A stretch of DNA of 64,000 bases from NCBI RefSeq assembly GCF_048270095.1, contig NZ_JBLWTL010000003.1, positions 140,382 through 204,381 of the forward strand, given 5' to 3'. The first letter of the stretch is position 1; each line of letters opens with the position of its first letter. The notes below the pieces were generated by a model. The model searched no databases. It was not told where the DNA came from and saw nothing but the letters and a program-made list of their open reading frames with translations. The translations under genes and the position numbers were made by a program. Shown one piece after another: positions 17,657-27,900 of this stretch. The DNA is from Maricaulis sp048270095 (GTDB lineage Bacteria; Pseudomonadota; Alphaproteobacteria; Caulobacterales; Maricaulaceae).

Positions 17657-20239
17657 ATGCTCAAAAAGTGCGCGCTTACAACGACCATTTTGTCCTCCGC
17701 CCTGCTTGCGACCGTTGCGACCGGCATTGCCGCGGCGCAAGTCGATACCATCACGGTGACCGCGACAAAGCGGGAAGCCAGCACCCAGTCGATTCCGATC
17801 GCGGTCAACGCGATGGGGGAAAGCACGCTCGAAGAACTGCGCGTGAATGTTTTCACCGACTATCTGCAACAACTCCCCGGCGTCACCGCTGGCGGTTCCG
17901 GCCCCGGCCAGAACACGATTTACATCCGCGGCCTTGCTTCGACGACCCCGAATTTGACGACAGCCGGCGTTGCCGGCCTCGCTCCCAATGTCGCCTTCTA
18001 TCTGGATGAGCAGCCACTGGGTCAGCCCGGCCGGAACCTCGATGTCTATGCCGCCGACATCAATCGCGTCGAAGTCCTGCCCGGACCACAAGGCACACTC
18101 TATGGTGCCAGCTCGCAGGCCGGCACAGTCCGCATGATCACCAATACACCGGTCATCGGCGAGTTCGAGGCGTCCGCGAGCTTTGGAACCTCCTTCACCG
18201 AGAATGGTGAAATGAGCAGCAATGTCGAAGCCGTCCTCAACCTGCCGGTTTCAGAGAATTTCGCCCTGCGCGGCGTTGTCTATTACGACAGCCAGGGTGG
18301 CTATATCGACAATGTCGCAGGAACCCGCAATGCAAGTGAAAGCGCGCGCTTCCGCGCCGCCGGGACGGTCCGCCCGAACGGTGTGCCTGTCAGCGCCAAC
18401 CGCGAAGGTTTCCAGGCCGGAGCCGATCTGTCAGGCGTCACATTCATCGACGCGGACAATTCCGCACTGGTCGAGGACGACTTCAATGACACAACCTATC
18501 AGGGCTTCCGTATCAGCGGCCTGTGGGACATCAGCTCCGACTTCAGCCTGCGCGTAGCGCATACGCGCCAGGATCTGGACAGCGATGGCGTCTTCTTCGC
18601 TGACCCGACGCTCGGCGATCTGGAAATCCAGCGCTTTGAGCAGGATGAGATGGAAGATTCCTTCCACAACACGTCCTGGACGCTGGAAGGCCGCCTTGGC
18701 ATGCTCGATGCGGTTTACACGGGCGCCTATACCGACCGCCAGACCAATCAGCGGGTCGACTATTCCGACTATCTCTTCGTCGGCCAGTATCTGCCCTACT
18801 ATATCTGTGACGGCTCGGTTTCCTATCCTGGCGGCGCGCCAGCGGGCACGTGCCAGGCACCAAACCTGTTCGTGGACTCAACCACCGACACCACGGTCTT
18901 CACGCAGGAACTCCGCTTCAACACGCCGGAAGACCGCCGGTTCCGCGCAACATTCGGCGGTTTTTACAGCGAGCTGGAACTGGCCGAGCGCAATGACTTC
19001 ACCTATCCGGGTTCAGTCAATGCCGTGCTGTTTGGCCAGACCGGTTTCTCACCCAACTACCCCTTCACAACCGGATATACTTCCGACCCGGGTCCATTCC
19101 CGGCCGGCGTCATCTTCCGCAATGACGTCCTGAGAACCGATGTTCAATCGGGTGTGTTCGGTGAAGCCAGCTTCGATCTGAACGACCAGTTCTCGATCAC
19201 CGTGGGAACGCGCTATTACGACATCGAAGTCGATCTGGAGGGCAGCGCGAATGCGTCCTTCTGCAACGGCTTCCAGCCAGACGCCAATGCCTTCGGGACC
19301 GATATCTCCGACCTGTATAATGGCGATGGCGCCGTGACATTCCGCGGTTCCTGCAACACGGCGGATCACATCACCTATACCGATCCGAATGCCGCCGGCA
19401 TTCCGGCATCGGTGGCTGCGGCCCTCGCCGCTCCGGACGCAGCGCGCACAGATGGCTTCATCTTCAAGGCGACCGGTCAATGGACGCCGCGCGATGGCAT
19501 GCTGTTCTACGCCACCTATTCCGAGGGCTTCCGCCCCGGCCTGCTCAATCGCCCCGGCGGCGCCGCCGGTCCGGGCGGGTACACCGTCCCCTTTGCGCTC
19601 GAAAGCGACGAGGTGACCAATTACGAATTGGGCTGGAAGCTTGATCTGGCCGACAATCAGTTGCGCTTCAACGGCAATGTCTTCTTCGTCGATGTTGAAA
19701 ACCTTCAGACCACGATTTTCGATCCCTCGATCGTCAATCTCTTCTTCTCGGACAATGCGGCCAATGCCGAAATCCGCGGCTTTGAGGGCGATGTCACCTG
19801 GGCACCGATGGACATTCCAGGCCTCACGGTCACCGGCGCATTCTCGATGCTCGACACCGAGATCACGGAAGTCCTCACGCCCACCGATGATGTTCTCGTC
19901 GGCTCGGAACTGGCTTTTGCGCCGGGCTTCCAGGGCAATATCCGGGCTCGTTATGAATGGGAGCTGGATAATGGTCTGACGGCACACGTCATGCCGCAGC
20001 TGATCTATTCCGGCGACTCCGTCAGTGACGTGATCGAGATCAACAAGATTGAGCTCGATGCCTACACCATGGCCAGCTTCTCGACCGGCCTGACCAGCGA
20101 TGGCTGGAGCATCGAGGCCTTCGTCAACAATCTGACCGACGAGCGCGCCCAGCTGAGCAATAACTTTGTCTATGACCGGGAGCGGGTCACCGTCGCCCGT
20201 CCGCGGACATGGGGTATGCGGGTGCGGGTTCAATACTAA
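17657..20239 (+). CDS. TonB-dependent outer-membrane receptor
   Basis: An 860-residue receptor with a Sec signal peptide (cleavage near IAAAQ, about residue 27). A TonB-box-like DTITVTATKR follows, then a plug domain (about residues 40-165, with LQQLPGVTAGGSG, TIYIRGLA, RVEVLPGPQGTLYGASSQAGTVRMITN) and a 22-strand barrel ending in …VRVQY. It is first of a same-strand group with a TPR-sulfotransferase and a BCCT transporter. The substrate cannot be read from the sequence. Pairing of TonB receptors with TPR-sulfotransferases is a recurring arrangement in Caulobacterales and sphingomonads, as far as I know, and its meaning is unsettled. Confidence 0.93.
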   Translation: MLKKCALTTTILSSALLATVATGIAAAQVDTITVTATKREASTQSIPIAVNAMGESTLEELRVNVFTDYLQQLPGVTAGGSGPGQNTIYIRGLASTTPNLTTAGVAGLAPNVAFYLDEQPLGQPGRNLDVYAADINRVEVLPGPQGTLYGASSQAGTVRMITNTPVIGEFEASASFGTSFTENGEMSSNVEAVLNLPVSENFALRGVVYYDSQGGYIDNVAGTRNASESARFRAAGTVRPNGVPVSANREGFQAGADLSGVTFIDADNSALVEDDFNDTTYQGFRISGLWDISSDFSLRVAHTRQDLDSDGVFFADPTLGDLEIQRFEQDEMEDSFHNTSWTLEGRLGMLDAVYTGAYTDRQTNQRVDYSDYLFVGQYLPYYICDGSVSYPGGAPAGTCQAPNLFVDSTTDTTVFTQELRFNTPEDRRFRATFGGFYSELELAERNDFTYPGSVNAVLFGQTGFSPNYPFTTGYTSDPGPFPAGVIFRNDVLRTDVQSGVFGEASFDLNDQFSITVGTRYYDIEVDLEGSANASFCNGFQPDANAFGTDISDLYNGDGAVTFRGSCNTADHITYTDPNAAGIPASVAAALAAPDAARTDGFIFKATGQWTPRDGMLFYATYSEGFRPGLLNRPGGAAGPGGYTVPFALESDEVTNYELGWKLDLADNQLRFNGNVFFVDVENLQTTIFDPSIVNLFFSDNAANAEIRGFEGDVTWAPMDIPGLTVTGAFSMLDTEITEVLTPTDDVLVGSELAFAPGFQGNIRARYEWELDNGLTAHVMPQLIYSGDSVSDVIEINKIELDAYTMASFSTGLTSDGWSIEAFVNNLTDERAQLSNNFVYDRERVTVARPRTWGMRVRVQY

Positions 20240-20275
20240 ACCCACACTTGGCTGAACTCAGCTAATATCTAGACT

Positions 20276-20303
20276 GGGCGTCCTGTGATCTTGCGGGACG
20301 CCC
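20276..20303 (+). terminator. Hairpin after TonB receptor gene
   Basis: GGGCGTCC at 20276-20283 pairs with GGACGCCC at 20296-20303, with a 12-base loop. It is followed by a short T-containing stretch but no true T-run. It could be a partial terminator lowering expression of the following two genes. Confidence 0.45.
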
Positions 20304-20325
20304 GGTTCTATCCACGGATACCAAT

Positions 20326-22317
20326 TTGCCCGACGAAACTGAAACCCAGTCCGATTTGCTGCAGGCCGTGCAGGCCCGCATGTATGCGGGCGCGTTTCAC
20401 GAGGCTGTCACCCTGCTGGATGACGCGATTCATTCCGACCCGGACTCGGTCGAAGCGCGTTATATGCGCGCCGTTTGCCATCGCTATCTGAAAGACGTTC
20501 CGGCGGCCGCCGCCGATCTCGCAGCCCTCAAGCAAATGGCGCCGGATTTTGGCCGCGCCTATCAGGAAGAGGGGCATCTGCACCGCGACAGCGGCAATAC
20601 CGAACGCGCACTGCTGGCTTATCAGCGGGCTTGCCAGTTCAATCCTGCCCTGCTGGCCAGCTGGAAAGCCCAGGCCGCGTCATTGCGGTCACTGGGACGC
20701 GGCGCCGAGGCCGAACAGGTTGAGGCCCAGGCCCGGCGTCTGGAGGACTTGCCCAAGGATCTCGTCGCCGTCACCCATCTTCTCTACGAAGGCAAACTGC
20801 TGAAAGCCGAGCAACTCTGCCGGGCCTATATGCAGAAAAACCCGCACAATATCGAAGGCATGCGCCTGCTGGCAGAAATCGGAAAGCGTTTCGGCGTGCT
20901 TGAAGATGCCGATTTCCTGCTCGAGACCGCGCTAGAACTCGAGCCCGAGAATATTCAGCTCAGGCTCGACTTTATTGATGTGCTACGCAAGCGGCAGAAG
21001 TTCGAGGCCGCGCTGACGCAGGCCAGGGCGCTGCATGATCGCGAGCCGGACAATCCGCTATTCCAGTCCCATCTGGCGATTGAATCGATGCAGACGGGTG
21101 ACTTTGACAAGGCGCTGGCCCTGTTCGAGACGATACTTCAAGCCTTGCCGGAGGACCCGGCCACCCTGACCTCGCGCGGTCATGCCCTGAAGACGCTGGG
21201 CCAGCAGGATGAGGCGGTCGCTTCTTATCAGTCGGCGGCGCGGGTCAAACCTGATCAGGGCGATGCCTGGTACGCGCTCGCCAATCTCAAGACTTATCAC
21301 TTTTCCGATGATGAACTGGCCAGGTTGCGGTCACAGGAAGCGGCAGCTGATCTGGGTTTTCAAGACCGGGTCTATCTCTGTTTTGCCTTGGGAAAAGCCT
21401 TCGAGGACCGCAAGGATTACGCGGCCGCATTTCAGTATTACGAGCGCGGCAATGACCTCAAACGCGCCCAGACCCGCTACAAGTCGGATCAAATGGAAGA
21501 AGAGCTGGCCGCCCAGGCCAGCATCTGCACACCGGACTTGTTCGAGAAACAGGCCGGCAAGGGCTGCCCGGCACCCGATCCGATCTTCATCGTCGGATTG
21601 CCACGCGCTGGCTCAACCCTGATCGAACAGATCCTCGCCTCGCACAGCCAGGTCGATGGCACGCTGGAACTGCCCAATATCCTCGCCCTCTCGCATCGCC
21701 TGCGCGGCCGCAAGCGGGTCAGCGACCGGACCTTCTACCCGCGGGTCCTGCATGATCTCGACGCCGGCAAACTGCGCGCACTCGGCGAGGACTATCTCGA
21801 CAATACTCGGATCCACCGTCAGGGCGCGCCGTTCTTCACCGACAAGATGCCGAATAATTTCCGGCACATCGGTCTGATCAAGCTGATCCTGCCGAATGCG
21901 AAAATCATCGATGCCCGGCGGGGCGCGATGGCGTGCTGCTTCTCCGGCTTCAAGCAATTATTCGCCGAGGGCCAGGAATTCACCTACGGGCTCGAGGAAA
22001 TCGGCCGCTATTACAAGGCCTATGTCCGCTTGATGGAGCATTGGGACACAGTCCTGCCCGGCCAGATCCTGCGCGTCCACCATGAGGATGTCGTCGATGA
22101 CGTCGATGCCCAGGTGCGGCGCATTCTGGAATTCTGCGGCCTGCCCTTTGAACCGGGCTGTATCGATTTTCACCATACCAAGCGCGCTGTACGCACCGCC
22201 TCTTCAGAGCAGGTGCGCCAACCGATTTACAAGCAGGGCGTCGCCCAATGGCGTCATTTCGAACCCTGGCTGGAGCCGCTGAAAGTGGCTCTGGGAACTG
22301 AACTCGCCGAAGTCTGA
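20326..22317 (+). CDS. TPR-repeat sulfotransferase
   Basis: A 663-residue cytoplasmic protein. About the first 350 residues are tetratricopeptide repeats (pattern …A..LY..A…P), and the C-terminal half is a PAPS-dependent sulfotransferase domain. Its 5'-phosphosulfate-binding loop is visible as VGLPRAGSTLIEQIL (about residues 423-437). A 3'-phosphate-binding region comes later (…RRGAMACCFSGFKQLFAEG). The start is TTG at 20326, with a weak site; ATG at 20380 would remove 18 residues. It follows the TonB receptor and directly precedes the BCCT gene (9-bp gap). The acceptor could be a protein, lipid or small molecule. Confidence 0.85.
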   Translation: MPDETETQSDLLQAVQARMYAGAFHEAVTLLDDAIHSDPDSVEARYMRAVCHRYLKDVPAAAADLAALKQMAPDFGRAYQEEGHLHRDSGNTERALLAYQRACQFNPALLASWKAQAASLRSLGRGAEAEQVEAQARRLEDLPKDLVAVTHLLYEGKLLKAEQLCRAYMQKNPHNIEGMRLLAEIGKRFGVLEDADFLLETALELEPENIQLRLDFIDVLRKRQKFEAALTQARALHDREPDNPLFQSHLAIESMQTGDFDKALALFETILQALPEDPATLTSRGHALKTLGQQDEAVASYQSAARVKPDQGDAWYALANLKTYHFSDDELARLRSQEAAADLGFQDRVYLCFALGKAFEDRKDYAAAFQYYERGNDLKRAQTRYKSDQMEEELAAQASICTPDLFEKQAGKGCPAPDPIFIVGLPRAGSTLIEQILASHSQVDGTLELPNILALSHRLRGRKRVSDRTFYPRVLHDLDAGKLRALGEDYLDNTRIHRQGAPFFTDKMPNNFRHIGLIKLILPNAKIIDARRGAMACCFSGFKQLFAEGQEFTYGLEEIGRYYKAYVRLMEHWDTVLPGQILRVHHEDVVDDVDAQVRRILEFCGLPFEPGCIDFHHTKRAVRTASSEQVRQPIYKQGVAQWRHFEPWLEPLKVALGTELAEV

Positions 22318-22326
22318 GGAGACAGG

Positions 22327-23922
22327 ATGCCCCGGAGATTTTACAGAACGTCGCACAAGACCGGCGAAGACAATGTCGAAGTGCTGGGCCTGGACGTTCA
22401 CAATCCGGTGTTCTTCATCGCGGCAGTGCTGGTCGTCTCATTCATCGGCCTGACACTGGCCTTTCCGCAATCGGCATCGAGCGTTCTGCTCGCTTCGCGG
22501 GCCTGGGTTCTGGAGACTTTCGACTGGCTTTTCGTATCGACCGTGAACATCGTTTTCCTGTTCGCACTCTTCGTCATGCTTTCGCCGCTCGGGCGCTTGC
22601 GGATCGGCGGCCGCGAGGCTCGGCCGGATTTCTCGACCAAGTCCTGGCTCGCCATGCTATTCTCGGCCGGGATCGGGATCGGCCTGATGTTCTGGGGGGC
22701 GGCCGAGCCGCTGGCCTATTACACGAACTGGTTTGGCACTCCGCTCGGGGTCGAGCCTGAAACTCCGGCCGCACACGATCTGGCGCTGAGCGCGACCATG
22801 TTTCACTGGGGCCTGAATGCCTGGTCGATCTATGCGATAATGGGGCTGGCGCTGGCCTATTTCGCCTTCTCCAAGGGATTGCCGCTCACCGTGCGCTCGG
22901 CCTTCTACCCGCTGCTCGGAGACCGGGTCTGGGGTTGGCCCGGGCATGTCATCGACTTGCTGGCGGTGATCGCGACCCTGTTCGGCCTGGCCACCTCACT
23001 GGGCCTCGGCGCACAGCAGATATCCAGCGGTTTGGACTATTTGTTCGGGTTCCAGGCCGGGATCGGCCTTCAGATCGGCATCATCGCCTTCATCACGCTG
23101 ATCGCAACCATCTCGGTGGTGCGCGGTCTCGATGGCGGCGTGAAGGTATTGTCCAATATCAACATGGCGATGGCCGCGCTCTTCATGGTCTTCGTCTTCG
23201 CCGTCGGGCCAACCCTGCTCATCCTGGGCGGCTTCTGGGACAATACGATCAACTATGTCCGCGACTTCATCCCCCTGTCCAACTGGATCGGCCGCGACGA
23301 CACGGAATGGTTTCATGGCTGGACGATTTTCTACTGGGCCTGGTGGATTTCCTGGTCGCCATTTGTCGGCATGTTCATCGCCCGCATCTCGAAGGGCCGC
23401 ACTGTGCGGCAATTCCTGTTTTGCGTGATCTTCGTACCGCTCCTGGTCACCATCGCCTGGTTTTCAACTTTCGGCGAAATTGCGCTCCTGCAGGCGGAAA
23501 CCGGCGTTGGCGAGCTGGCGAACGGGATCGATGAGGTCTCGCTCGTCCTGTTTCATATGCTCCAGAACCTGCCCTTCAACCAGATCGCCTCGATGATGGC
23601 GGTCATTCTGGTCCTGATCTTTTTCGTGACATCGTCAGACTCGGGCTCGCTGGTTGTCGACAGCATCACCGCCGGCGGCAAACTCCACGCCCCGGTGCCC
23701 CAGCGCATTTTCTGGGCCTGTATCGAGGGGCTCATTGCCATTGTCCTGCTATATGGGGGCGGAGCGCAGGCGCTCACGGCGCTGCAAGCCGGCACCATCG
23801 CCGTTGGCCTGCCCTTTACGATCGTTCTACTGGTCTGCTGCGTCAGTCTATGGAAAGGCCTGTCAGCGGACTCGCGCGCCCTGCGCAAGGCGGAGGGCGA
23901 ACATGCCGCCGCAGTCAGCTAG
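22327..23922 (+). CDS. BCCT family betaine/carnitine/choline transporter
   Basis: A 531-residue inner-membrane transporter with 12 helices. The BCCT signature is clear: FYWAWWISWSPFVGMFIARIS-type text around residues 337-357, with GIGIGLMFWGAAEPL near 115-130. It has no long C-terminal osmosensory tail. The start lies 9 bp after the sulfotransferase stop, so the two are co-transcribed. The substrate may be a quaternary ammonium compound or a sulfonium such as DMSP. The genomic link with a sulfotransferase and TonB receptor suggests a shared sulfur-containing or zwitterionic substrate, but that is inference. Confidence 0.92.
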   Translation: MPRRFYRTSHKTGEDNVEVLGLDVHNPVFFIAAVLVVSFIGLTLAFPQSASSVLLASRAWVLETFDWLFVSTVNIVFLFALFVMLSPLGRLRIGGREARPDFSTKSWLAMLFSAGIGIGLMFWGAAEPLAYYTNWFGTPLGVEPETPAAHDLALSATMFHWGLNAWSIYAIMGLALAYFAFSKGLPLTVRSAFYPLLGDRVWGWPGHVIDLLAVIATLFGLATSLGLGAQQISSGLDYLFGFQAGIGLQIGIIAFITLIATISVVRGLDGGVKVLSNINMAMAALFMVFVFAVGPTLLILGGFWDNTINYVRDFIPLSNWIGRDDTEWFHGWTIFYWAWWISWSPFVGMFIARISKGRTVRQFLFCVIFVPLLVTIAWFSTFGEIALLQAETGVGELANGIDEVSLVLFHMLQNLPFNQIASMMAVILVLIFFVTSSDSGSLVVDSITAGGKLHAPVPQRIFWACIEGLIAIVLLYGGGAQALTALQAGTIAVGLPFTIVLLVCCVSLWKGLSADSRALRKAEGEHAAAVS

Positions 23923-23984
23923 TATCCATACACAATGGGAGACTCAGATACTTCGACGCATGATGCACGCCCTGCTCTTGTCGA

Positions 23985-24074
23985 GGTGCTGTCAGACAAC
24001 CGCGAACGGGCCTCGAAAGCCGGCGCAATCACCAAATTCAGACGCCAAGCTGGCGCCATTCGGCCAGGGCCGCG
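23985..24074 (-). pseudogene. Remnant of a second IS6-like element end
   Basis: About 90 bp resembling the left end of the neighbouring IS at 24093, but diverged. It begins GGTGCTGTCAGAC, continues with a CTCGAAAGCC block, and on the minus strand encodes the last residues of an IS6-type transposase (AALAEWRQLGV, stop at 24038-24040), against DEWRQLAA in the intact copy. The rest of the element is missing. It shows that this spot was hit more than once. Confidence 0.7.
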
Positions 24075-24092
24075 GATCGGTTCTGCTTGACT

Positions 24093-24899
24093 GGTGGTGT
24101 CAGACTAAACCGGATCGGTCTCGAAAGCCCAGGGTCGAGGCTGATTCAGGCCGCCAGTTGACGCCATTCGTCGAGGGCGGTGGCGCGGCTTTCCTTGAAA
24201 TCGGATCGTGAGTAGAGGTGGCGTTCGAGGTTGAAGTGATTGTAGATCGATGACTGGGTGGCGGCGAACTTTTGCAGGCTTCGCATTCACCGAAACCGGG
24301 TCATGATTTTCTCCCGGCGCCGCAAGGGCTGATGCGAGTTTTCAGCTCGATTGTTGAGCCACCTCCCGGTCTTCTGGCGGTTTGCATTTCCGAGCTTCCG
24401 AAGCGCGGATTTGTAGCTGCGCAATTTGTCGGTGACGACCATTTCCGGACGGCCAAATCGCTTCATCGCCTTGCGCAGAAACTTCAATGCTGCCTTGCGG
24501 TCTCGACGTTTGGTAACGAACGCTTAGAGCACTTCGCCTTCGTGATCGACAGCGCGCCAGAGGTAATGAAGTTCACCATTGATCTTCACAAAAACCTCGT
24601 CGAGATTCCACGGCCAGTTCGAATAGCATCCGTCTTGAACACGGCGCTTGCGGATCGACCTTGCGAAGAGCGGGCCAAACCTGTTCCACCAGAACCGCAC
24701 CGTCTCGTGGGTAATATCGATGCCGCACTCATGGAGCAGGTCTTCCACGTTCCGCAGCGAGAGCGGAAAACGAACATACATCATCACCGCCAGGCGGATG
24801 ATCTCAGGCGACGTCTTGAAGTACCGGAACGGATTGCGCACCGGCAAAAGCTACGAAACCAGGCCTGCCGGCTCAATCCCATTTTCCTCTGACAGTGCC
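24093..24899 (-). mobile_element. IS6-family insertion sequence, inactive
   Basis: About 807 bp, the typical IS6 length. Ends are GGTGGTGTCAGAC on the left and, reading inward from the right, GGCACTGTCAGAG; the terminal repeats are imperfect. No convincing 8-bp target duplication is visible, so the insertion is old or rearranged. The single transposase frame inside carries two stop codons. Confidence 0.75.
24146..24847 (-). pseudogene. IS6-family transposase with two in-frame stops
   Basis: One continuous 234-codon frame interrupted by TAA at 24524-24526 (after GEVL) and TGA at 24287-24289 (after MTRFR); no frameshift is needed. The DDE residues are all still present across the breaks: the first Asp in NLDEVFVKI, the second in MVVTDKLRSY, and the Glu in NNRAENSH. 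The beginning reads PVRNPFRYFKTSPEIIRLAV, usual for this family, from a TTG start. So it is a recently silenced transposase whose protein sequence is otherwise conserved. Readthrough is unlikely to give much product. Confidence 0.85.
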
Positions 24900-24967
24900 G
24901 GTCAGTGGGTCGCGCCGCGTGTTGCGGGATAGCCGGGCGTCGAAACCTGGCTATCCCGCAACCGCTA

Positions 24968-27900
24968 TCAGTTGAAGCTCAACCGCAACTCTATCCGGGC
25001 TGAGCGGGCTTCGAAATCACCATCACCGAGGCCATCAATATCCGCTTCAAAGGCAATCGAGGCGCCCGGGGCCAATTGGCCGCGCAAGCCCAGCTTGGCA
25101 TTGGCCCGCAGCCCGCCCGTGCCGACCAACTGCCCATTCACATCGAGCAATTCAGCGGGATTGTAGTCCCAGACCCCGGTCAGACCGAGGCTCGGCTCCC
25201 ACCAGCCACCGTCGGTGCGCAAAATGCGGTAGGCGAATTCAGGGCCAGCCTGCATGCGCCCGATCGCGATTGTCTGCTCGGGTATATCGATACCGAGCGT
25301 GTCGAAATACGCGTCCTGGGTCTCCTGGAAATGCGCAAGGCTGGCACTCGGACGGACGCGCCAGGCGCCGCTCTGCCACTCACCCGACAGATTCATCCGG
25401 ATCAGGAAACGTGTGGTCTCGAAACTGTCCTCATAGAGGCCGAGTGGATCAACCCTATTGTCGGACTTGCCGTAGAGCGCGAGCACGTCGAGCCAGGCAC
25501 CCTGGCCTATCTCCTGCACCAGATACGGCCCGGCCATCCAGCCAGAGCCACTGACCCGGGCACCGCGCAGAGCGCCGGCCTGAACGGCGATCTCGTCGGT
25601 GGTCTCGTCGGCCCAGTCATGCTGAACCATCAGACCGGCAACGGTGCTGTCGCCGAACGCCCAGTCAATCCCGAGCTGGACGACACCGAACGCACTGTCT
25701 GCGGCGTCGCCGGAGCGGTCATCGGAGACGGCGGAGTAATTGGCGGCGAGCCAGATATCAGCCCCACCGGCATTGGCGGTTGCCGCCCCGGATGCTCCAG
25801 GCATTTGAGGCTCGGTGGCGGCCGCGTGATTGCGGATGCCAGCCATGCTGGTGCCAAGCGAAACCATACGGTTACCGCCATTGATATCGGCAGAGAATTG
25901 ACCGGCCGAAGAAGTGTCACGATCACGCACGCGGCGTGTCAGATCCGGCGCCGCGCTCAGCAGACGATCTCCGCGACGAACCATGAAATTACGGATCGCC
26001 CTTTGCGTGGCGAGCCGGACTTCAGTTTCGTCGCGCGTGTTGGCGAACGTACAGACGATCGACTCATTGGCGTCGAGATCAATATCGACGCGCCCGGTCG
26101 CCAGATCGATGACGCTGCCACTATCACTATCTCCCGTGCAGGTAATGCTATCGAGACGCCAGCCGTCGGGCGCCGACTGGATCACATCATACTGGCCCAG
26201 CAGCTTGCGCACCGGTGAGCTGGCGGCATAGCCGGCAGCGGTCGTCAGGCTGATCTGATCGAGATCGGTATCAGAAGATGCGAATTCGAATGTCGCATCG
26301 CGCTGGACACCGCCCGGCGTGGTCGAAACCAGCTGGATCGTACCGCGGCGTTCCGCGATCGAGACGGTGAGCGGGATGGCGACGACGATGGTGTCGCCGC
26401 TGGCGCGCGTCTCGGCATTGGGGCCTTTCGCCGCCGCACCGCCGCCGCTGAGATTGATCACAGTTACCGTGCCGGTATAGGTGCCGGCCGGCAGATCATT
26501 GGCCAGCGCATTGACCGTGATCGTCAATTGCACTTCGCCGAAGGCCGGGATCGTGCCGGTCAAGGGATCGACATCGAGCCAGTCCACATCGGCCTCAGTC
26601 CGGAATTCGACCGGCTGGCTGCCGGGATTGGTCACCGCAGCGGTGGCCGTGACATCCGTTGGATCCTCGACATCGCTGCCCAGAACCACCTCGACTTCGA
26701 TCGGCTGAGCCACAGCATCGATCGAGGCGGACGCAGCCTCATTGCCGTTGCCCGCAGCATCTTCCGCGACTCCGGCATCAACCGTGATCTCAATGGTGCC
26801 GATTGTCTGCGGCGTCACCAGAGCAGTGTATTCGCTCGCGCTGACGGTCGTGAATTCAGACAAATCGGCATTGGAGGCGCCAATGTCATCGAGCTCGAAG
26901 CCGGTGACATCCTCGGAGAAGGTGAAGTTCGCGATAAACGGCCCCTCGGTCTCCTCGCCCGGCAGAGTGATGGCCAGGGTTGGCGGCGTATTGTCGGTGA
27001 TGATGGAGAATTGCTCCGCGGCCAGATTGGCATTGCCCGCAGCATCGATAACGGCACCGACCGGCAGATCGACCGTGACCGGGCTGCCGGCCGTAGGTGT
27101 CACAGTGAGCTCATACCCAGCACCACTGCCGGTCAGATCGGAGAGGTCGGCATTGACGACGACGAAGTCTTCGAGCTCCAGGCCGGTCACGTCCTCCGAG
27201 AAGGCTACCGTCAGCGCGAAGGCGCCAATCGCCGGCTCGGAGGCCTCGCTGCTCAGCACCACTGAAGGCGCGGTGCCATCCGTGCTGATGGAGAATTGCG
27301 TCGCGACGAGGCTTTCATTGCCCGCAGCGTCCTGAGCAGCACCGGCAGCGAGATCGACGGTGACATCGCCATCGGCGGCCGGCGTGATGGTGACCGAATA
27401 ATCGGCGCCGGATCCGGTCAGATCAGACGCCGCACCATTGCCGACGACGAGATCCTCGAGGGCCAGACCGGAGATGTCTTCAGAGAAGGTGACCGCGAGC
27501 GCAAAAGCACCGGAGACCGGATCCGCAGACTCTGTCGAGAGCACCACGGTCGGTGCTGTCAGGTCGGCTGCGATGACAAATTGCGTCGCCAACTGGCTGG
27601 GATTGCCGCTCAGGTCCCGCGCGGCACCTCCCTCGAGATCCACCGTGACATCGCCATCGGCGGTCGGTGTGATCGTGACCGTGTACTCAGCGGCGGCAAA
27701 ACCGCCAACGGCTGCCGCCTCACCCCTGCGAGGAGCATTGCCCGCGCCGGAACCTCCCGAGAAATCGGTGGCAGTGCCATTGCCGACGACAATGCCCCTG
27801 AGTTCAAGACCGATCACGTCTTCAGAGAAGACAATGTCGAGCGTGAACGGGCCCGAAACGGGACCTGTTTCCGCCGAGGACAGAACCACTGTCGGCGCGA

